Both the position numbers and the translations under genes were made by a program. A stretch of DNA of 64,000 bases, from positions 58,963,408-59,027,407 of the forward strand of contig CM070904.1 in NCBI GenBank assembly GCA_036417435.1. The letters run 5' to 3'. The stretch's first letter is position 1. The number at the start of each line of letters is the position of its first letter. Of this stretch, positions 1 to 11,640 are shown piece by piece. This DNA comes from Inia geoffrensis (Eukaryota; Chordata; Mammalia; Artiodactyla; Iniidae). Under the pieces are notes generated by a model, which worked only from the letters and a program-made list of their open reading frames with translations, ran no database searches and had not been told where the DNA came from.

Positions 1-372
1 GTGGTATGTCCACATTTAAATTAATCCCTAAAGCTCTATATTTGTGTATGAACATCTATAATGTCTATAATTGCATAAAAAAATTCTTAAAGGAGACTCC
101 AAAGTGTTAAGAGTGATCATATTAGGGAGGAGAGAGGGATGGGAGTTAGTGAAGGAAAAACTTATTTTTTATCCTTTGTATCTGTATTGTTTGAATTTTT
201 AATAATGAAAACAAGTATATCTGTAGTTAAGAAAAGAAGATGGATGAGAAGATGAATGTTAACGTATTGTGATAATCATTTCACACTATATGTAAATCAA
301 ACCATCATGCTGTACACGTTAAACTTATAGAGTGATGTATGTCAATTATTTCTCAATAAAACTGGAAAAATA
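1..372 (+). mobile_element. L1 LINE 3' end
   Basis: The end of this segment matches the end of an L1 3' UTR: a GTGATAATCATTTCACA block, a CATGCTGTACACGTTAAAC block, TGTATGTCAATTATTTC, and a final CAATAAAACTGG poly(A)-signal block near 354-367. The upstream part (about 90-240) has the weaker L1-like TCTGTATTGTTTGAATTTTT motif. The left edge may lie outside the window. Confidence 0.65.
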
Positions 373-904
373 GTGATGTAAATTGTCTTACTACTTTTGA
401 TGAAAGACATTATGCTAAAGGTCTTGGATAACTAGTAGAAGTAAGTATCCATGCACATTGGTAAGGTCAGAGGAGGTGTGCAAACAATCATCCCATTCCT
501 TATTATCAGCGACCTGGGGTAGTAGGAAAAGGTCCGTACTCAGGCAGCAGACATGGATGCTTAATATCGCAGGATTTAGGCCAGTCAACTCATCCCTCAG
601 GTCCTCAGTTCCTGTAACATTAGGAAGTTAGGCTAAATCAGGGATGACAAGCAATTAGCATGTAGCTCTTATTCTCCACTCACTCACTTTTAGTAGGTGT
701 TTTTTAATTCATCATGGATTGCTTTTATGTTTTGTTTCATTTGTTGTATACTGTCCTTTGCTGAGACTAGATCTACTGCCAATAAGAGCTGGCACCCAGG
801 AAGAAAGGTTGTCATTGCAGAGTACCTGGAGAGGCATTATAGACTGTTAGAAAGAGCTTTGGTGACTCCTTGGAGCCATGGACCTTGGAGACAGCCGAAT
901 GTGG
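373..904. other. Unrecognised non-coding DNA
   Basis: No repeat family or conserved coding pattern is recognised. A 70-codon open frame at 697-909 shows no domain and runs into a MIR. Confidence 0.4.
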
Positions 905-1010
905 GTTAAATCTCAGCATTGTCACTAAGCTGTGTCAGGTTAGGCAGATAAATTAATCTCCCTGAGCTTCAGTTCCTTCGTCTGTAAAATGGGAACAATA
1001 ATTCCTACAC
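905..1010 (+). repeat. MIR SINE fragment
   Basis: This contains the conserved MIR core order: TGTGTCAGGTTAGGCA, then CTCCCTGAGCTTCAGTTCC, then TCTGTAAAATGGGAACAATAA. MIR is an ancient tRNA-derived SINE shared by all mammals. It is a fragment without a visible tail. Confidence 0.75.
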
Positions 1011-1895
1011 CCCGTCCCCTGCCAGCCCAGAGTCAGCATGAAGTCAATCTTGGCTATTATTTCCTCTAAAATGTGACCCTTCTGGGATTGTATGATTTTA
1101 ATCCCAGAATAAATGAGGAGAAACCTCACCCTAATTTGCATATGGCTCTTTATCTCTCTACTGTTGTCGTCTGCCTTGTTAGTAGTTACTTCTCCTCAGC
1201 TCTCCAAAAAGGAGATGCTTACATCTGCCCAAATCTGCTTCTCTATGCTGTTCGTTCAGCAAAGATGGACTGTTTGCAGCAGAGCATCAGTCTCAGGGCC
1301 ATACACAAAGCCTGTGCACAGGCCTTGCTGATACCTCATCTGAGTTCGAAGTCAGCCCAAGAACAACTTAATTACTCCGTGTCCGTCTTCAGTCACGAAT
1401 GGGCGTGGTCTTTTGCAAGAATTGAGAAGCCAATGAGGAGGCTGAGTCTCTGCTCCCCACCCCCATTTGGTAACCCTTCGAGCGTGACTAGGTGGTTTGT
1501 ATGATGTAATTTGATTTGTTAGAGTGTGAGTGGTTTATAACCATCATTTGCGAGTAAATTACTTAGGTGTATTCTTCTTTATGACTGGCTGAAAAAACTT
1601 ACTTGATGGTATAATATAATTTATTCCTGTGAAGAAGTGAATGACTTTCACAACTCAGTCTGTCTCCTGTGACTTATGGGCCTTTTTTCACTCAGGGAAA
1701 TGGGCTGTGTTTTACCACTGCCCACCATTTTCTACATTCTGTTCCACTAGTTGTGTACATAAATAAGCCAGCCTTCTAAGATGCCGATGAAAATTATATT
1801 AATATACTAAATATCAAAATAATGCTGCTTGGTGTATAACAAAACATCTTTCTTCTAAAGATCTGCGAGTGACATTCAAACTTTTTTTCCCTGTA
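1011..1895. other. Unrecognised non-coding DNA
   Basis: No family is recognised. A 143-codon open frame at 1073-1504 (+) overlaps other open frames on both strands and shows no motif, so I treat it as chance. Confidence 0.4.
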
Positions 1896-1965
1896 TTGAC
1901 AGTTCTCTTGGGTAGACTGAATCAAATAATACTAGTCCTATCTTACAGATGGGAAAACTAAGGCG

Positions 1966-1987
1966 AAAAAAAAAAAAAAAAAAAAAA
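1966..1987 (+). repeat. Poly(A) tract
   Basis: A run of about 22 A follows a MIR-like TCTTACAGATGGGAAAACTAAGGC segment. No direct repeats flank it, so its origin as a retrotransposon tail is uncertain. Confidence 0.8.
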
Positions 1988-2129
1988 GCAAGAGACCAGC
2001 GGTGGTGCAGAAGCAGATCATAGAACATGTAGCAGGTAAGGAAGCAGCCAGAGAGATGTGTGGAATATTTGGCATATTGAATTTGAGTGTGTATATGCAA
2101 CCTGTGTCACACTTTGCTAGTGAACAGTA

Positions 2130-2345
2130 AGCACTGATATTTGCTGAGTTTCAAACACATTCCAGGCATTGTTCTAAGTATTGGACATAAACTAGATCAC
2201 TTAGTCCTGGCGACAATCCTCTGAGGTGGGCATTATCATAAATGCCCTCATTTTGCAAGTGAAGACAGGAAAAGTTACGTAACTCGTCCAGTGTCACAGA
2301 GGGCGGGTATATAGTGTAGAATCAGCATAGGCACTGTATTTTCTT
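2130..2345 (-). repeat. MIR SINE, near full length
   Basis: This reads as a MIR in reverse: CCAGGCATTGTTCTAAGTATT, then CAATCCTCTGAGGTGGGCATTATCAT, a CTCATTTTGCAAGTGAAGAC block, CGTCCAGTGTCACAGAGGG, and AGAATCAGCATAGGCACTG. All blocks are in the expected reverse order. Confidence 0.7.
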
Positions 2346-2476
2346 AACTTCCTACTGAAGGGAGCTGAAGACACTTCAGATTCACTCAGTTTAGTATTTC
2401 TCAGGACGTGATCATTGTACCATTCTGCATCTCTAATCCTTAATAAAAACGGTAAATGGCAAATTCCTATGCTTTT

Positions 2477-2893
2477 TAAAAATTTTTTTATTGGAATATA
2501 GTTGCTTTACAATGTTGTGTTAGTTTCTACTGTACAGCAAAATGAGTCAGCTATAGGGCTTCCCTGGTGGCGCAGTGGTTGAGAGTCCGCCTGCTGATGC
2601 AGGGGACGCGGGGTCGTGCCCCGGTCTGGGAAGATCCCACATGCTGCGGAGCGGCTGGGCCCGTGAGCCATGGCCGCTGAGCCTGTGCGTCCGGAGCCTG
2701 TGCTCCGCCGCAACGGGAGAGGCCACAACAGTGAGAGGCCTGCGTACCGTAAATCAAAAAAAAAAAAAAGAGTCAGTTATACATACACATGTATCCCCTC
2801 TTTTTTGGATTTCCTTCCTATTTTGGTCACCACAGTGCATTAAGTAGAGCTCCCAGTGCTATACAGTGTGTTCTCCTTAGTTGTCTATTTTAC
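2477..2893 (-). mobile_element. Cetartiodactyl L1 3' UTR fragment, split by a SINE
   Basis: The reverse complement has the blocks typical of young cetartiodactyl L1 3' ends: TTTATTGGAATATAGTTGC, CAATGTTGTGTTAGTTTCTAC, TGTACAGCAAAATGAGTCAG, then after the SINE TTATACATACACATGTAT, GTGCTATACAGTGTG and TTGTCTATTTTAC. A CHR SINE at 2556-2769 interrupts it. Confidence 0.8.
2556..2769 (+). mobile_element. CHR SINE, short form
   Basis: This is a tRNA-Glu-derived SINE starting GGGCTTCCCTGGTGGCGCAG (A-box region), with a B-box-like GGTCGTGCCCC, a GC-rich body and an A tail. Direct repeats GAGTCAGCTATA (2544-2555) and GAGTCAGTTATA (about 2770-2781) flank it. It is nested in a minus-strand L1 and is therefore younger than that L1. 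Confidence 0.95.
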
Positions 2894-2910
2894 TTTTTTT
2901 TTTTTTTTTT
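2894..2910. repeat. Poly(T) tract
   Basis: A run of 17 T sits directly at the edge of the minus-strand L1 fragment. It could be the reversed tail of another, unrecognised insertion. Confidence 0.7.
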
Positions 2911-2934
2911 GAGGGGAATTACACAGTAATTTGC

Positions 2935-2995
2935 TCTTTCAGCAAGTTCCCAGGTGATTCCTGCAAAGCCAAATTTGGAGAACCTCTGATTTGTT
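2935..2995 (+). repeat. MER5-like hAT fragment
   Basis: The AGCAAGTTCCCAGGTGATTC block and a downstream GGAGAACCTCTGATT block match the end of MER5-type non-autonomous hAT elements. It is a short, diverged fragment. Confidence 0.55.
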
Positions 2996-3184
2996 TTCCA
3001 GCTGTTCTATGTGCAGCTGGAGAGGTTCTTTGATGGCAGCGAACAGCCGTAGGGTGGAGTGGGAGTGGGATAGGGTAGCGTGGGGAGGTGAGAACCAGGT
3101 ACGTGAGGCTCACCTTACTTCAACCTCAGTCCCGTCTGATGTTCTCTTTTATACTTTGAAAATTTTTCCATGAGATTTCATGCA

Positions 3185-3375
3185 AAGGGTCCTAAAGATT
3201 AAAAAAGACTTTGAAAACCTAGCCTAGTCCAGTCTCCACCTGCCTCCCCATCTCACAGATGTACACGCTAAGGCTCAGAGATATTGGTACGGTTTTCTCA
3301 AGGTAACCCAGTTTAACAGAAATGGTGGGACCTGGGCTCTTGCCCTGTCACCATACTACAGGCACTAATTTGTAC
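3185..3375 (-). repeat. MIR-like fragment
   Basis: The blocks CCCCATCTCACAGATGTACA, CTAAGGCTCAGAGATATTGG, TTCTCAAGGTAACCCAG and GGACCTGGGCTCTTGCCCTG follow the reverse order of MIR. It is diverged. Confidence 0.55.
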
Positions 3376-4961
3376 TAATTGCTAATTCTCAGAATAGCAG
3401 CTCTTAAAAATCCAGATGACGAATGTGTGTGGGTATATTTAGTACATTTCCCAGAAAGACCTGAGGCACCAGGAGATAAAAGGCTGCAGGCAGTCAGTGG
3501 GTAGATGGTAAGCAGGACACAGTCTGGCTAGAAACCACAGATGTTCTGGAGCCCCGAGGGATTGGTACGCTAAAGGAATTGTTCTGTGCTTTCTGGATTT
3601 TACAGAAAAAGAAGGACTTGGGGACAAGAAGGAAAAAAGCATGGAAAGGATTTTGAGGATGTAAATGTGGATCAAGACTGGAGTCTCCAAGTTTACAAAC
3701 AGAAATAAAGAAAAAGAAAATGTGGACACCATGTTAAATACCAAGTTAGACAATCCTCCCAGGAGGAAAGTCAGCCCTTCAGAAGAAAGAAGCAGTAACC
3801 CAAGTCTAACGGAATAGTCAGGGTGATAGATGGTCACCCCCAAGGAAGGAATCTCCTCACTAGTTTGAGAATCTCATTGTGTTGGTCACTCTAACTTCAT
3901 AGTGCTGATACCTTAGCAGGAAGTGCATCTCTTCCTACCTGGAAGAAAATCTGCTCAGACTTATCCAATCAATCAACCATAACTTATTTCTGCTCCTTCA
4001 CAGGGTAGTCAATAAGAAAGCTACAATGGGTATCGAGGTAGATTTCTAAGGACGCTGCAACTTTTTACTTTGCTGGACATGGGAGGATTTTTGGTCCTTT
4101 GCTCTTCCATTTGGGGGTCATGGTTTTAAAGAGAAAAGCTGGCTATCTAAATGGTGTCAAGAAGAGGATGGTGTTTTCTGGACTATAGCTAAAATTTCTA
4201 GACTGATGGTGTCCTGAGAAATAATAGAACATTTCTCAGAATGATGTGCGTAATTGAGTAAAAAAGGATTTAACATGAAATTCCAGGGGAAGTAGAATAT
4301 GGGCCAGTTGGACCTACAAAACAAAATGCAGAGGGAATCATACATGAGTGGAGTTCATAAATTCCAAATTGTCATATAGAGCCTTCCAATAGTACAAGTG
4401 GTGCCCGGCAATTTTTAAAAAGAAAATGCAGTTAAGAGAATTAGAAATGATACTTGTGGAGTGGGATATTGATGTGACAATGCTAGAGAACAGACACACA
4501 GTGAACTTAGATTTGTAACACAAGGAGGAAAAGATGATGCCATAATTGTCACTGGATCGTGCTTGAACAGTGACTGAACTTATGGTATTTATAAAACCAG
4601 AGTTGAAAGCACGGCAAAGAGCAACTGGGTGAGGTTAAAAGAGAAAGAGAAGTCATATGATTTTTTTAAAAATCTGTTGGAATTGTTTTATTTAGCAGAG
4701 ATTTGAAAACAATGCTAATAAATATTTTAAGTTATGTTTTCAACCAAGGGACCAGGAAAGCAAACACCCATCACTTAGGCTTAGATTAATAAGTGATGAA
4801 AAGGAAGTAAAACTGCTTAATTCAGATTTTGCTTTTATCTTCTGAATTATGGAGAAGAATCTTCAATGGGAAAATGAAGAACAGAGATTGAAGTTTATGA
4901 ATAGAGAATGGATGGTAAAGGAACTATGCAACTGTTTAAAATGAATTAAGCCAGACCTAGA
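3376..4961. other. Unrecognised non-coding DNA
   Basis: I recognise no repeat or gene. The open frame of 134 codons at 3439-3843 (minus) is low-complexity Phe/Ser/Leu sequence without a domain. Confidence 0.4.
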
Positions 4962-5030
4962 TCACTGGTTCGTAACCCTGGCTGCATATTAGAACTGTTA
5001 GAGAAGCCTGACCTCACCAGATGAGAATAT
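4962..5030 (+). repeat. MER5-like hAT fragment
   Basis: The order ATCACTGGTTCGTAACCCTG, GCTGCATATTAGAACTG, then GAAGCCTGACCTCACCAGAT resembles the start of MER5-type elements. It is diverged and short. Confidence 0.5.
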
Positions 5031-5064
5031 AGACCAAAACCAAGACATGATCATTTTTAAGGGA

Positions 5065-5448
5065 GGTATTAGGCTGCTCAGGCTTTTATAACAAAATAAT
5101 ATAGACTGGGTGGCTTGAACAACAGACATTTATTTCTCACAGTTCTGGAGGTTGTGAAGTTCAAGATCAAGGTGCCAGTAGATTTGACTTCTGGTGTGGG
5201 CTGTCTTCCTGGCTTGCAGTCAGCTGCCTTCTTGCTGCACCTTCACATGGCCAAGAAATAGTTCTGGTGTCTCTTCCTCTTCTTATAAGAGCACTAATTC
5301 CATCATGAGGGCCTCATCCTCATCCTCATGACCTCATCTAAACCTCATTATCTCCCAGTGGCCCCACCTATCATCACATTGGGAGTTAGGGGTTCAACAT
5401 GTGAATTTCTGGGGGGTGGGGGGGACACAGACTTTCAGTCCATAACAA
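5065..5448 (-). mobile_element. MaLR-type LTR (MLT1/MST-like)
   Basis: This is nearly a whole LTR in reverse: AGGCTGCTCAGGCTTTTATA, ACTGGGTGGCTTGAACAAC, TTATTTCTCACAGTTCTGGA, CTTCACATGGCC, TCTTCTTATAAGAGCACT, CATCACATTGGGAGTTAGG, and at its start (minus strand) TTTGTTATGGACTGAAAG. No internal region is attached, so it is a solitary LTR. Confidence 0.8.
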
Positions 5449-5450
5449 AG

Positions 5451-5526
<76 letters not shown>
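5449..5526. repeat. Compound (TA)n(CA)n microsatellite
   Basis: About 11 TA units are followed by about 22 CA units, then a short TATACACACA end. It abuts the first bases of the minus-strand LTR. Such a tract is likely polymorphic. Confidence 0.95.
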
Positions 5527-5869
5527 GTCTGCTGGCAGATTATAGAAAAAATATGATTTGCATAAACACAGAACTTCAGAGCAACTCATATGTAAAAGTC
5601 CCAGGCTTTAAATAATAACTTAAAATGAATAAGAAGAGTGAAGTGGCTATTAAAAAAAAAAAGGGAGCACAATATTACTGTAATCCAGTTTTTCCAGGTC
5701 ACCACAGGATGAAGGCAATAATGATCACAATAGTAATTACTGACAGGTTATCTTTAGTTCACCCAGCACATAATTGTGTTCCACATCCTTGGACTTTCAA
5801 ATACCTTTCATTAGTTCTGGGATACCCCGCTCCCCGGGACACCTTCCGTATACTTGCAAAACTCATCTG

Positions 5870-5985
5870 TCAGCTCATATTTAGGGGTGATAATAATTCA
5901 CATTTCACAGGGCTGTTATGTGGATTACAGGAGTTAGGTGTGTGAAAGCACTTAGTAAACAATAAAATTCGATACAAAAAAAGCC
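5870..5985 (+). repeat. MIR 3' part
   Basis: The blocks GTGATAATAATTCACATTTC, ACAGGGCTGTTATGTGGATTA, GAAAGCACTTAGTAAACAATAA match the 3' half of MIR in order. Confidence 0.65.
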
Positions 5986-6794
5986 TCGTGTGGTATAGAA
6001 TGGGCTACCTCTTGTGCAGTAGGTGCTACCCTGTCCTCATCTACCCTGCCCCGCAGCACTAAATCACCCCACCTGCCAGCTGCTGACCCTCAGCTCTCTT
6101 CCCTCTCTGGGAATTGCACTTGGAGAGCCACACCCAAGGTCACATCCCCTTCGTGTGACAGTGACAGGTCTATGTGGGAAGGTGTGGAGGAGGGTACAAA
6201 TGCTTGAACTCTTCATCCCCACTTGGGACAACCCTAAGGGATCATCCCAGTTCTAGGCCTTTGCCTTGAATTTGATGAATCCTCTGTTGTGACTGTACTA
6301 GCCCTTCTTCTTTCTCCCTCTGCTCCATCCTATTTTCTTCCTTTTATCCAAGAGTATTAATCCCAAGAGCATGTACTGATATGCTTCCTTCACACTAATC
6401 ATTGTCTCACAGAATCTGCTTCCTGGGGAACCCAGTGACATTTCCCAATCAGACCAAGGGGAAGCAAACTTTTTAGATGTAATTTTCCCTTTTCTTGATC
6501 TTTAAGTATTTAGTGTGTATGGATGCAAGAGAATGTCGTAATTCACTTATTCATTTCTCAAATGAGTATTCACTTATCAAGTACAATTACATCCTCTGTA
6601 CCAAGAGACACATGACCCTGAGGGTAAGTTTCTGATCAATCTTGGAAGAAAAGACAAGTGAAAACATTCAGATGTTAGCGAAAATCAGTCTCATGGTAAG
6701 TTGCAAGTTGCTGGTAGTACTCTGAGTGCTCAAGAGGAGGTGGCAATAGTGTGACCAGGAATGCTTTGTGAAGTTTTTGAATCAGAGACTGAGA
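5986..6794. other. Unrecognised non-coding DNA
   Basis: No coding or repeat pattern is identified. A pyrimidine-rich patch lies at 6300-6345. Confidence 0.4.
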
Positions 6795-6925
6795 ATTTTG
6801 GAGCTGGACATGATCTTAGAAATTTTCTAGTATTAGACCTCTGTTAGAAGGTGAGGTAATTGAGTCCCAGAAAGGCCAAGTGACTTTCTCCAAAATCACA
6901 AAGCTAAAGTAGTAGGTGAACCTTG
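6795..6925 (-). repeat. MIR-like fragment
   Basis: GAAGGTGAGGTAATTGAGTC, CCAGAAAGGCCAAGTGACTT and CCAAAATCACAAAGCTA match the reversed MIR core. Confidence 0.6.
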
Positions 6926-7894
6926 AAGGAAGGAAGGAAGACTTAGATAGCAGATGTCACCCCTTCATGGTCTCCTTAGTCTTCTTCAGAATAATTGTTA
7001 GTTCTGGGGCTGTCCACACTCTGCAGAGGTCTGATCTTAATCTTGTTACAAGGTGTCAGATCTTGAGGACAATTACTAATGTATGCTCAGCACTCTGGGG
7101 TCTGCATAGTACCCCAGGAATGGGTCTGAGGGTCCTGGTTGATTTTCCATTCACCTCCCATGCCTGCCATGGCTGGTGCTTCCTGCTTGTGAACCTGCCA
7201 TCTGTCCCTCAGTTTCCAGTTCCTGGGACTCAGCTGAAGCTGGTCTGGAGCAAAAGTCACAGATCACCTCTCGACATGACCTGATGTTATTTGAGACTTT
7301 ACATTACAGCTCCCTTCTTCTGTGCTCCTTCCTTGCTTTGGTGTAGTGTGATTTAAATCTCCGACAGCTCCATGATATGCTTAATAACAGTAGTATTTCA
7401 GGCTGACTTTTCATTAGAAGCTTAGAAAGTGATTCACAATTATAGTGACCGTTCCCTTCTGGCTGAGATTCAGGGATATCAGGCAAAGGCCATGGAGGAG
7501 GATCTGTGTGTCTCCTTACTGACCAAGAGCCCTGGCCAATCTTGTGGAATGAAGTGCCACTGAGAAATCCAGCAGGGCACTTGAAAGACACTCAGCCAGC
7601 CTTCAGTGATGCTACACTGGAGGCAATTAGAACTTTTTCAACAGTTGGTGACTTGCCAGTTGTTGGTAAATGTACTAGCTTTGGCTACCAAGCCTAAGTC
7701 TTAGTGTGGAAAGGCATGCAATATTTTAAACTAAAAAATCATAAGTGGTCAAGCTGAAATTAGAGGAAAAACTATTCCTACAACTCTATCATTAAAACAA
7801 ATATAATTTTTATATATTCCTTTGTAAGCTTTTTACATATTCATGTGGACAATAATAAAGACATGCTATTTATTTCCTTCAATCACTTTTGTGC
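6926..7894. other. Unrecognised non-coding DNA
   Basis: I see no family or gene. The open frames of 122 codons at 6916-7284 and 95 codons at 7304-7591 carry no motif. Confidence 0.4.
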
Positions 7895-8270
7895 ATTTTT
7901 TATCTTTATCTTCTATCTAGTGGCTATGCTGTAATTAACTTAATCTTTCACTCAGAATTAACATAATCATTCTCCTGTTTTTGAGCGTTTATTTTGTTTC
8001 TACTTTACACAATTATAAATAATACTGCAATGAACACCCTCATTATACAACCTTTCCCACATATTGCATTACTTCTTCAGGAATAACTCCCCAAAGTAGA
8101 ATTACTGGTTTAAAAAGTACAAATGTTGTGATTCCTAAAACATATATGGGCTCCAAAAGGGATGCACCAATTTACAATTCCATTGAGTATCACTGTATTA
8201 GGTAAAAAAAACTTCTCATTTTTGTTTTTATTTGCATTTCCATTAATCCTACAGAGAACTGACTGTTAGT
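7895..8270 (-). mobile_element. Old L1 fragment (3' region)
   Basis: This matches reversed L1 3' sequence: ACAATTATAAATAATACTGC, AATGAACACCCTCATTATAC, CAAAGTAGAATTACTGG, CCAATTTACAATTCCATTGA and TTTTTATTTGCATTTCCATT. It is diverged, so an old copy. Confidence 0.65.
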
Positions 8271-8279
8271 AAAAAAAAA

Positions 8280-8720
8280 TGTTTTCTCACAGAAAGCGCT
8301 ATGATCTGCTAAATGTACAAGTCAGGGTGGTGTGACTAATTTAATGATGTGGTGAAAAGGTTGCAGGGAGGGGTTCTTGCAACTTCTGTCCAGTGTGATG
8401 CTGGTGCCCTATGACCTGAGGTAGCAGCAGCACCAATACTTGCCAGTGATGGTGACTCTGGCATCATGAGCTGCCATAGGCAGCAGTGCTCCTAGCATGG
8501 AGCATGGAAGCGATGTCCATGCCTAATGAGAGTGACTTCCAGGTGCAACTGCCAGAGGCCCAGCAATAGGATGGAGCTTCACAACCCACTGACTGGTCCA
8601 CAGAGGATGCAACCGACGGACATGGACACCCCGATAGCCACTGAAGCCAAAAGCCCACATACCATACACTCAGACGTAAGGTGTATGGGAACTTTTGATG
8701 GAGGATGACATAAAGCATTA
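8280..8720. other. Unassigned, relatively GC-rich segment
   Basis: This stretch is richer in G and C than its AT-rich neighbours and has open frames on both strands (8464-8757 minus, 97 codons; 8526-8708 plus, 60 codons). No protein family is recognised. It may be an old LTR or a decayed retrocopy. Confidence 0.25.
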
Positions 8721-10582
8721 CAGGATGGGATGAAGCAGAATATGTGATTATTACCAAATATATGTCCCATATTTATCATCCCAAGCCAGTTCTGTTTAAG
8801 GAAGTGTAGGCTAAAGAAGAAATACTTCCAGAAATTTTCCATTGAACAAGATGACAATTTTTGCTTCAAATCATATTTTAATGTTACAAGACAATCATTC
8901 CATCCCCAATTTTACACTTAAACAAAATAAGGAATGTATTTTTCAAGGGATTTTTCAGCATGTAATGAACAGATCATATGATTTTTTTGGCTCAGCCTGT
9001 TGGTATATTATACACAAAGGTTTTCCTCTACTGCATTAGAATAATAAACACATCAATTTAAAATTAAATAAAAATATTTACTGAAAAATTTTTCTGTATA
9101 AGGCATTAGGTGGGTTGGGAATAGTAAAGAACAATGCATTTCAGCTATCTGATTATAGAAAATTATCATGTTGCTGACATGATTGTAACTAGGGAGATTG
9201 CTTCTTTCATTTTATAGAGATATTCTTGTCACATGCTCTCTAATTTATTTTTGCCCTATATATTTTTCAGCTATTTAAATATAAGTTGTTTGAATAAAAT
9301 TCTTAATTTTCTACTTTGCTTATATGGAAATAGTTGTGGCATTCTTAAAGATTTTCTGTGAGTGTTGATTCTGTTCAAGTTGCCTGAGTGTACTTCTCAG
9401 GAATACTCATCAGAGAACTTCTAACTTTCATGGTGTGCTGATAAAGCTGGGCTGACCACTGATCTCTCCTTGTTTCCGTAACTGCCTTCTTTATTAAAAT
9501 TGCTAAATGGAGTCTAGTGACTAGAAGACTCAGATATCAAAGCAATTACACAACAGGAATCATGGCATAATGCAGACTCAGTTTTAACCAACTATTTAGA
9601 AACTCGTGTTTCTAAATTCCAGATGATGAACTAGGAGCAGCGTCTTTCCAGGAAAGAGAGGTTTGAAGTACCCTCCAAACCTTTGGTGTCAAGGATTAGG
9701 GACAATCTGAGAGTGAATTAAATTATTTAGATCTCATTTCTAGAATATAGTTCTCCCCCAAATAAAGATCAGAGAGGGCTCCTTAACTCAGATGAAATGT
9801 ATTCACCTGTTGAAACTCAGAATTTTCTTTTACAGGATATGGAAAACATCCACATATCCCTTTACCTATATTACCTGGTATTAACATCCCCCAGAGCAAA
9901 TTCAACTTAGTGTTTTAATTTAGATCATGTAACATGGTGCATGAATATTACTTTTTATGAATTAGTAATTAAAATTTTCTTCTAAAATGTATACTGTTGT
10001 GACTTTTAATATTCTTCTTTCTGAAGAGAGAAAAATGTAAATCAGATGAGGAACAGTTACAATGCAACATTCAGCTACTGGCTGGAAGAGGAATGAAGAG
10101 GGAAATGAAAAAAATGTACCAAGACTTCTAGCCCTTAGATTTAATTAAACGCTGCTCTTTTTGTTTGCCTTTTTGGCATGGCTGCAGATTAATATTTTTT
10201 TTCATTTTTCTATAAAATTAAAAATGTCCATTGTTGCCTTTAGTGGATAGAAAAAAACTTTAAGTCAGTCTTTGAAATAACACTTCAAACCAATAATCAA
10301 ACCAATAACCATTCATTCTGAAAAAATAAAGGGAGGAAGAAACCTAAAGCAACCTGAAATAAAAATTCCTAAAAAGCTTTCATTTGACTTCTCCTAGTTA
10401 TTGAGAATATCTCTAGTGACTGATTCTTCCGTTTTACAAATAACCAATTTACTTATTAGCAGGGAAGGTTTGGATTGTTTCAATGTAGCATTTTCTTATT
10501 CAAGCTTCCAGTTAAAATACCAGTTTTCTTAATCTTGTTTTCATGGCCATCTCTTTCCACCCAGTGTGAAGCTCACTGTACT
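8721..10582. other. Unrecognised AT-rich non-coding DNA
   Basis: No gene or repeat is recognised. Confidence 0.4.
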
Positions 10583-10745
10583 TTGATTCAATCAACAGTT
10601 GTCTTTGTTGTGGTAGTTGCTGAGCTCCTGTTGGATGTACACCATGATTGAGGCCAGGAAAGAAAAATTAATTAAACAAGTACTTGCCATAAGGGAACTC
10701 ACATCTGGTGGCAAGATTGGCAATAGACAAAATAATATTCCCATG
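10583..10745 (-). repeat. L2-like fragment
   Basis: AATCAACAGTTGTCTTTGTTG, GAACTCACATCTGGTGGCAAG and GGCAATAGACAAAATAA resemble a common ancient mammalian LINE-derived repeat in which a CAACAAATATTTATTGAG block precedes a transition to AATAGACAAA. It is diverged. Confidence 0.4.
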
Positions 10746-10814
10746 ATGTTAGATTAAGGGAGTTATACTAAAGGAATTTTGTTAATAAAAATATATTAGC
10801 AGAAACACTAAGAA

Positions 10815-10965
10815 ATTATATCATATATCTAGAGTGACTTATAGAGGTTATCTAGTTCAAATTTCTCAGTTTATAAATAAGGACACTGAAGCTCAGACCT
10901 CACAGACAGGGACAGCTGACCTGGTAGAGGATCCAAATTTTCAAACCTTCTAATCTCTTGTTATA
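10815..10965 (-). repeat. MIR-like fragment
   Basis: TCTCAGTTTATAAATAAGGAC, CACTGAAGCTCAGACC and CAGCTGACCTGGTAGAGGATC follow the reversed MIR order. Confidence 0.5.
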
Positions 10966-10984
10966 ACACCACAAAGGGGCTAAT

Positions 10985-11640
10985 TTGACCATCATCTATG
11001 GATGCAGAACTAACTAACCCTCTGTTATTTCTAGTCATTTTGAACTGGAAATTAAACAACACATTGACACAAATTTAAAGCTTTTGTTTTAAAATGTAGA
11101 TTTTATTATAAATCAGGTATGGTGAGACCAACAGTTCAGGAGATAATCGGCACTGAAAAGATAGTTTGTTACAGTTCCCAAGAGGGGCCACATGGAGAAG
11201 CACCACGGCTGATCAGGAGGCAGGGGAAGCAAGAGAAAAGCATGGGCAAGAGGCTTTACTGTGATCTCTGAGGGAAAAACTGAGTGAGGCAGGGTAAGTA
11301 GGCTTAGGATTAGTTCGTTGGAATAATTTCAGCAGCTCTGGGGTGTAGGGGCTCTCTCAAATTGTCTGGTACCTGGCCTTGAGATGATTAGGACAGAGAA
11401 ATATTGATCTGGAATGTAAAAGCCCAATAGCAGAGGTGTGGGGAGGGGGGGATTGTGGGATCTTGATTGGTTGGTTTGTATATGAAAGTTTTGCTTTTGT
11501 AGGGCGTTCATTTGTTATCTCAAGTATTAATATCTAACTAGCCATGGGAAGGGCGGTCTTAACCTGGTTAAGAAGGCCCCAGATGCCAGAGAATCAAGAA
11601 TACAGAAAATGTAGTTAATACAATATTTCTATCAAGAAAC
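10985..11640. mobile_element. LTR-like repeat, family not assigned
   Basis: The segment has a layout I associate with an interspersed LTR: an AGAGAAAAGCATGGGCAAGAGG block, CTGAGTGAGGCAGGGTAAG, TCTGGTACCTGGCCTTGAG, TTGCTTTTGTAGGGCGTTC and GCCAGAGAATCAAGAATACAG. I cannot name the family or fix the ends. Confidence 0.35.

Noticed and set aside
1073..1504. 143-codon open frame on the plus strand
   Set aside because: No domain, no homology recognised, overlapped by other open frames; length is compatible with chance in this much DNA.
3439..3843. 134-codon open frame on the minus strand
   Set aside because: Low-complexity hydrophobic and Ser-rich translation with no recognised family and no splice or promoter context.
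5449..5526. Tandem repeat considered as a CRISPR-like or regulatory array
   Set aside because: It is a plain TA/CA microsatellite with no spacers.
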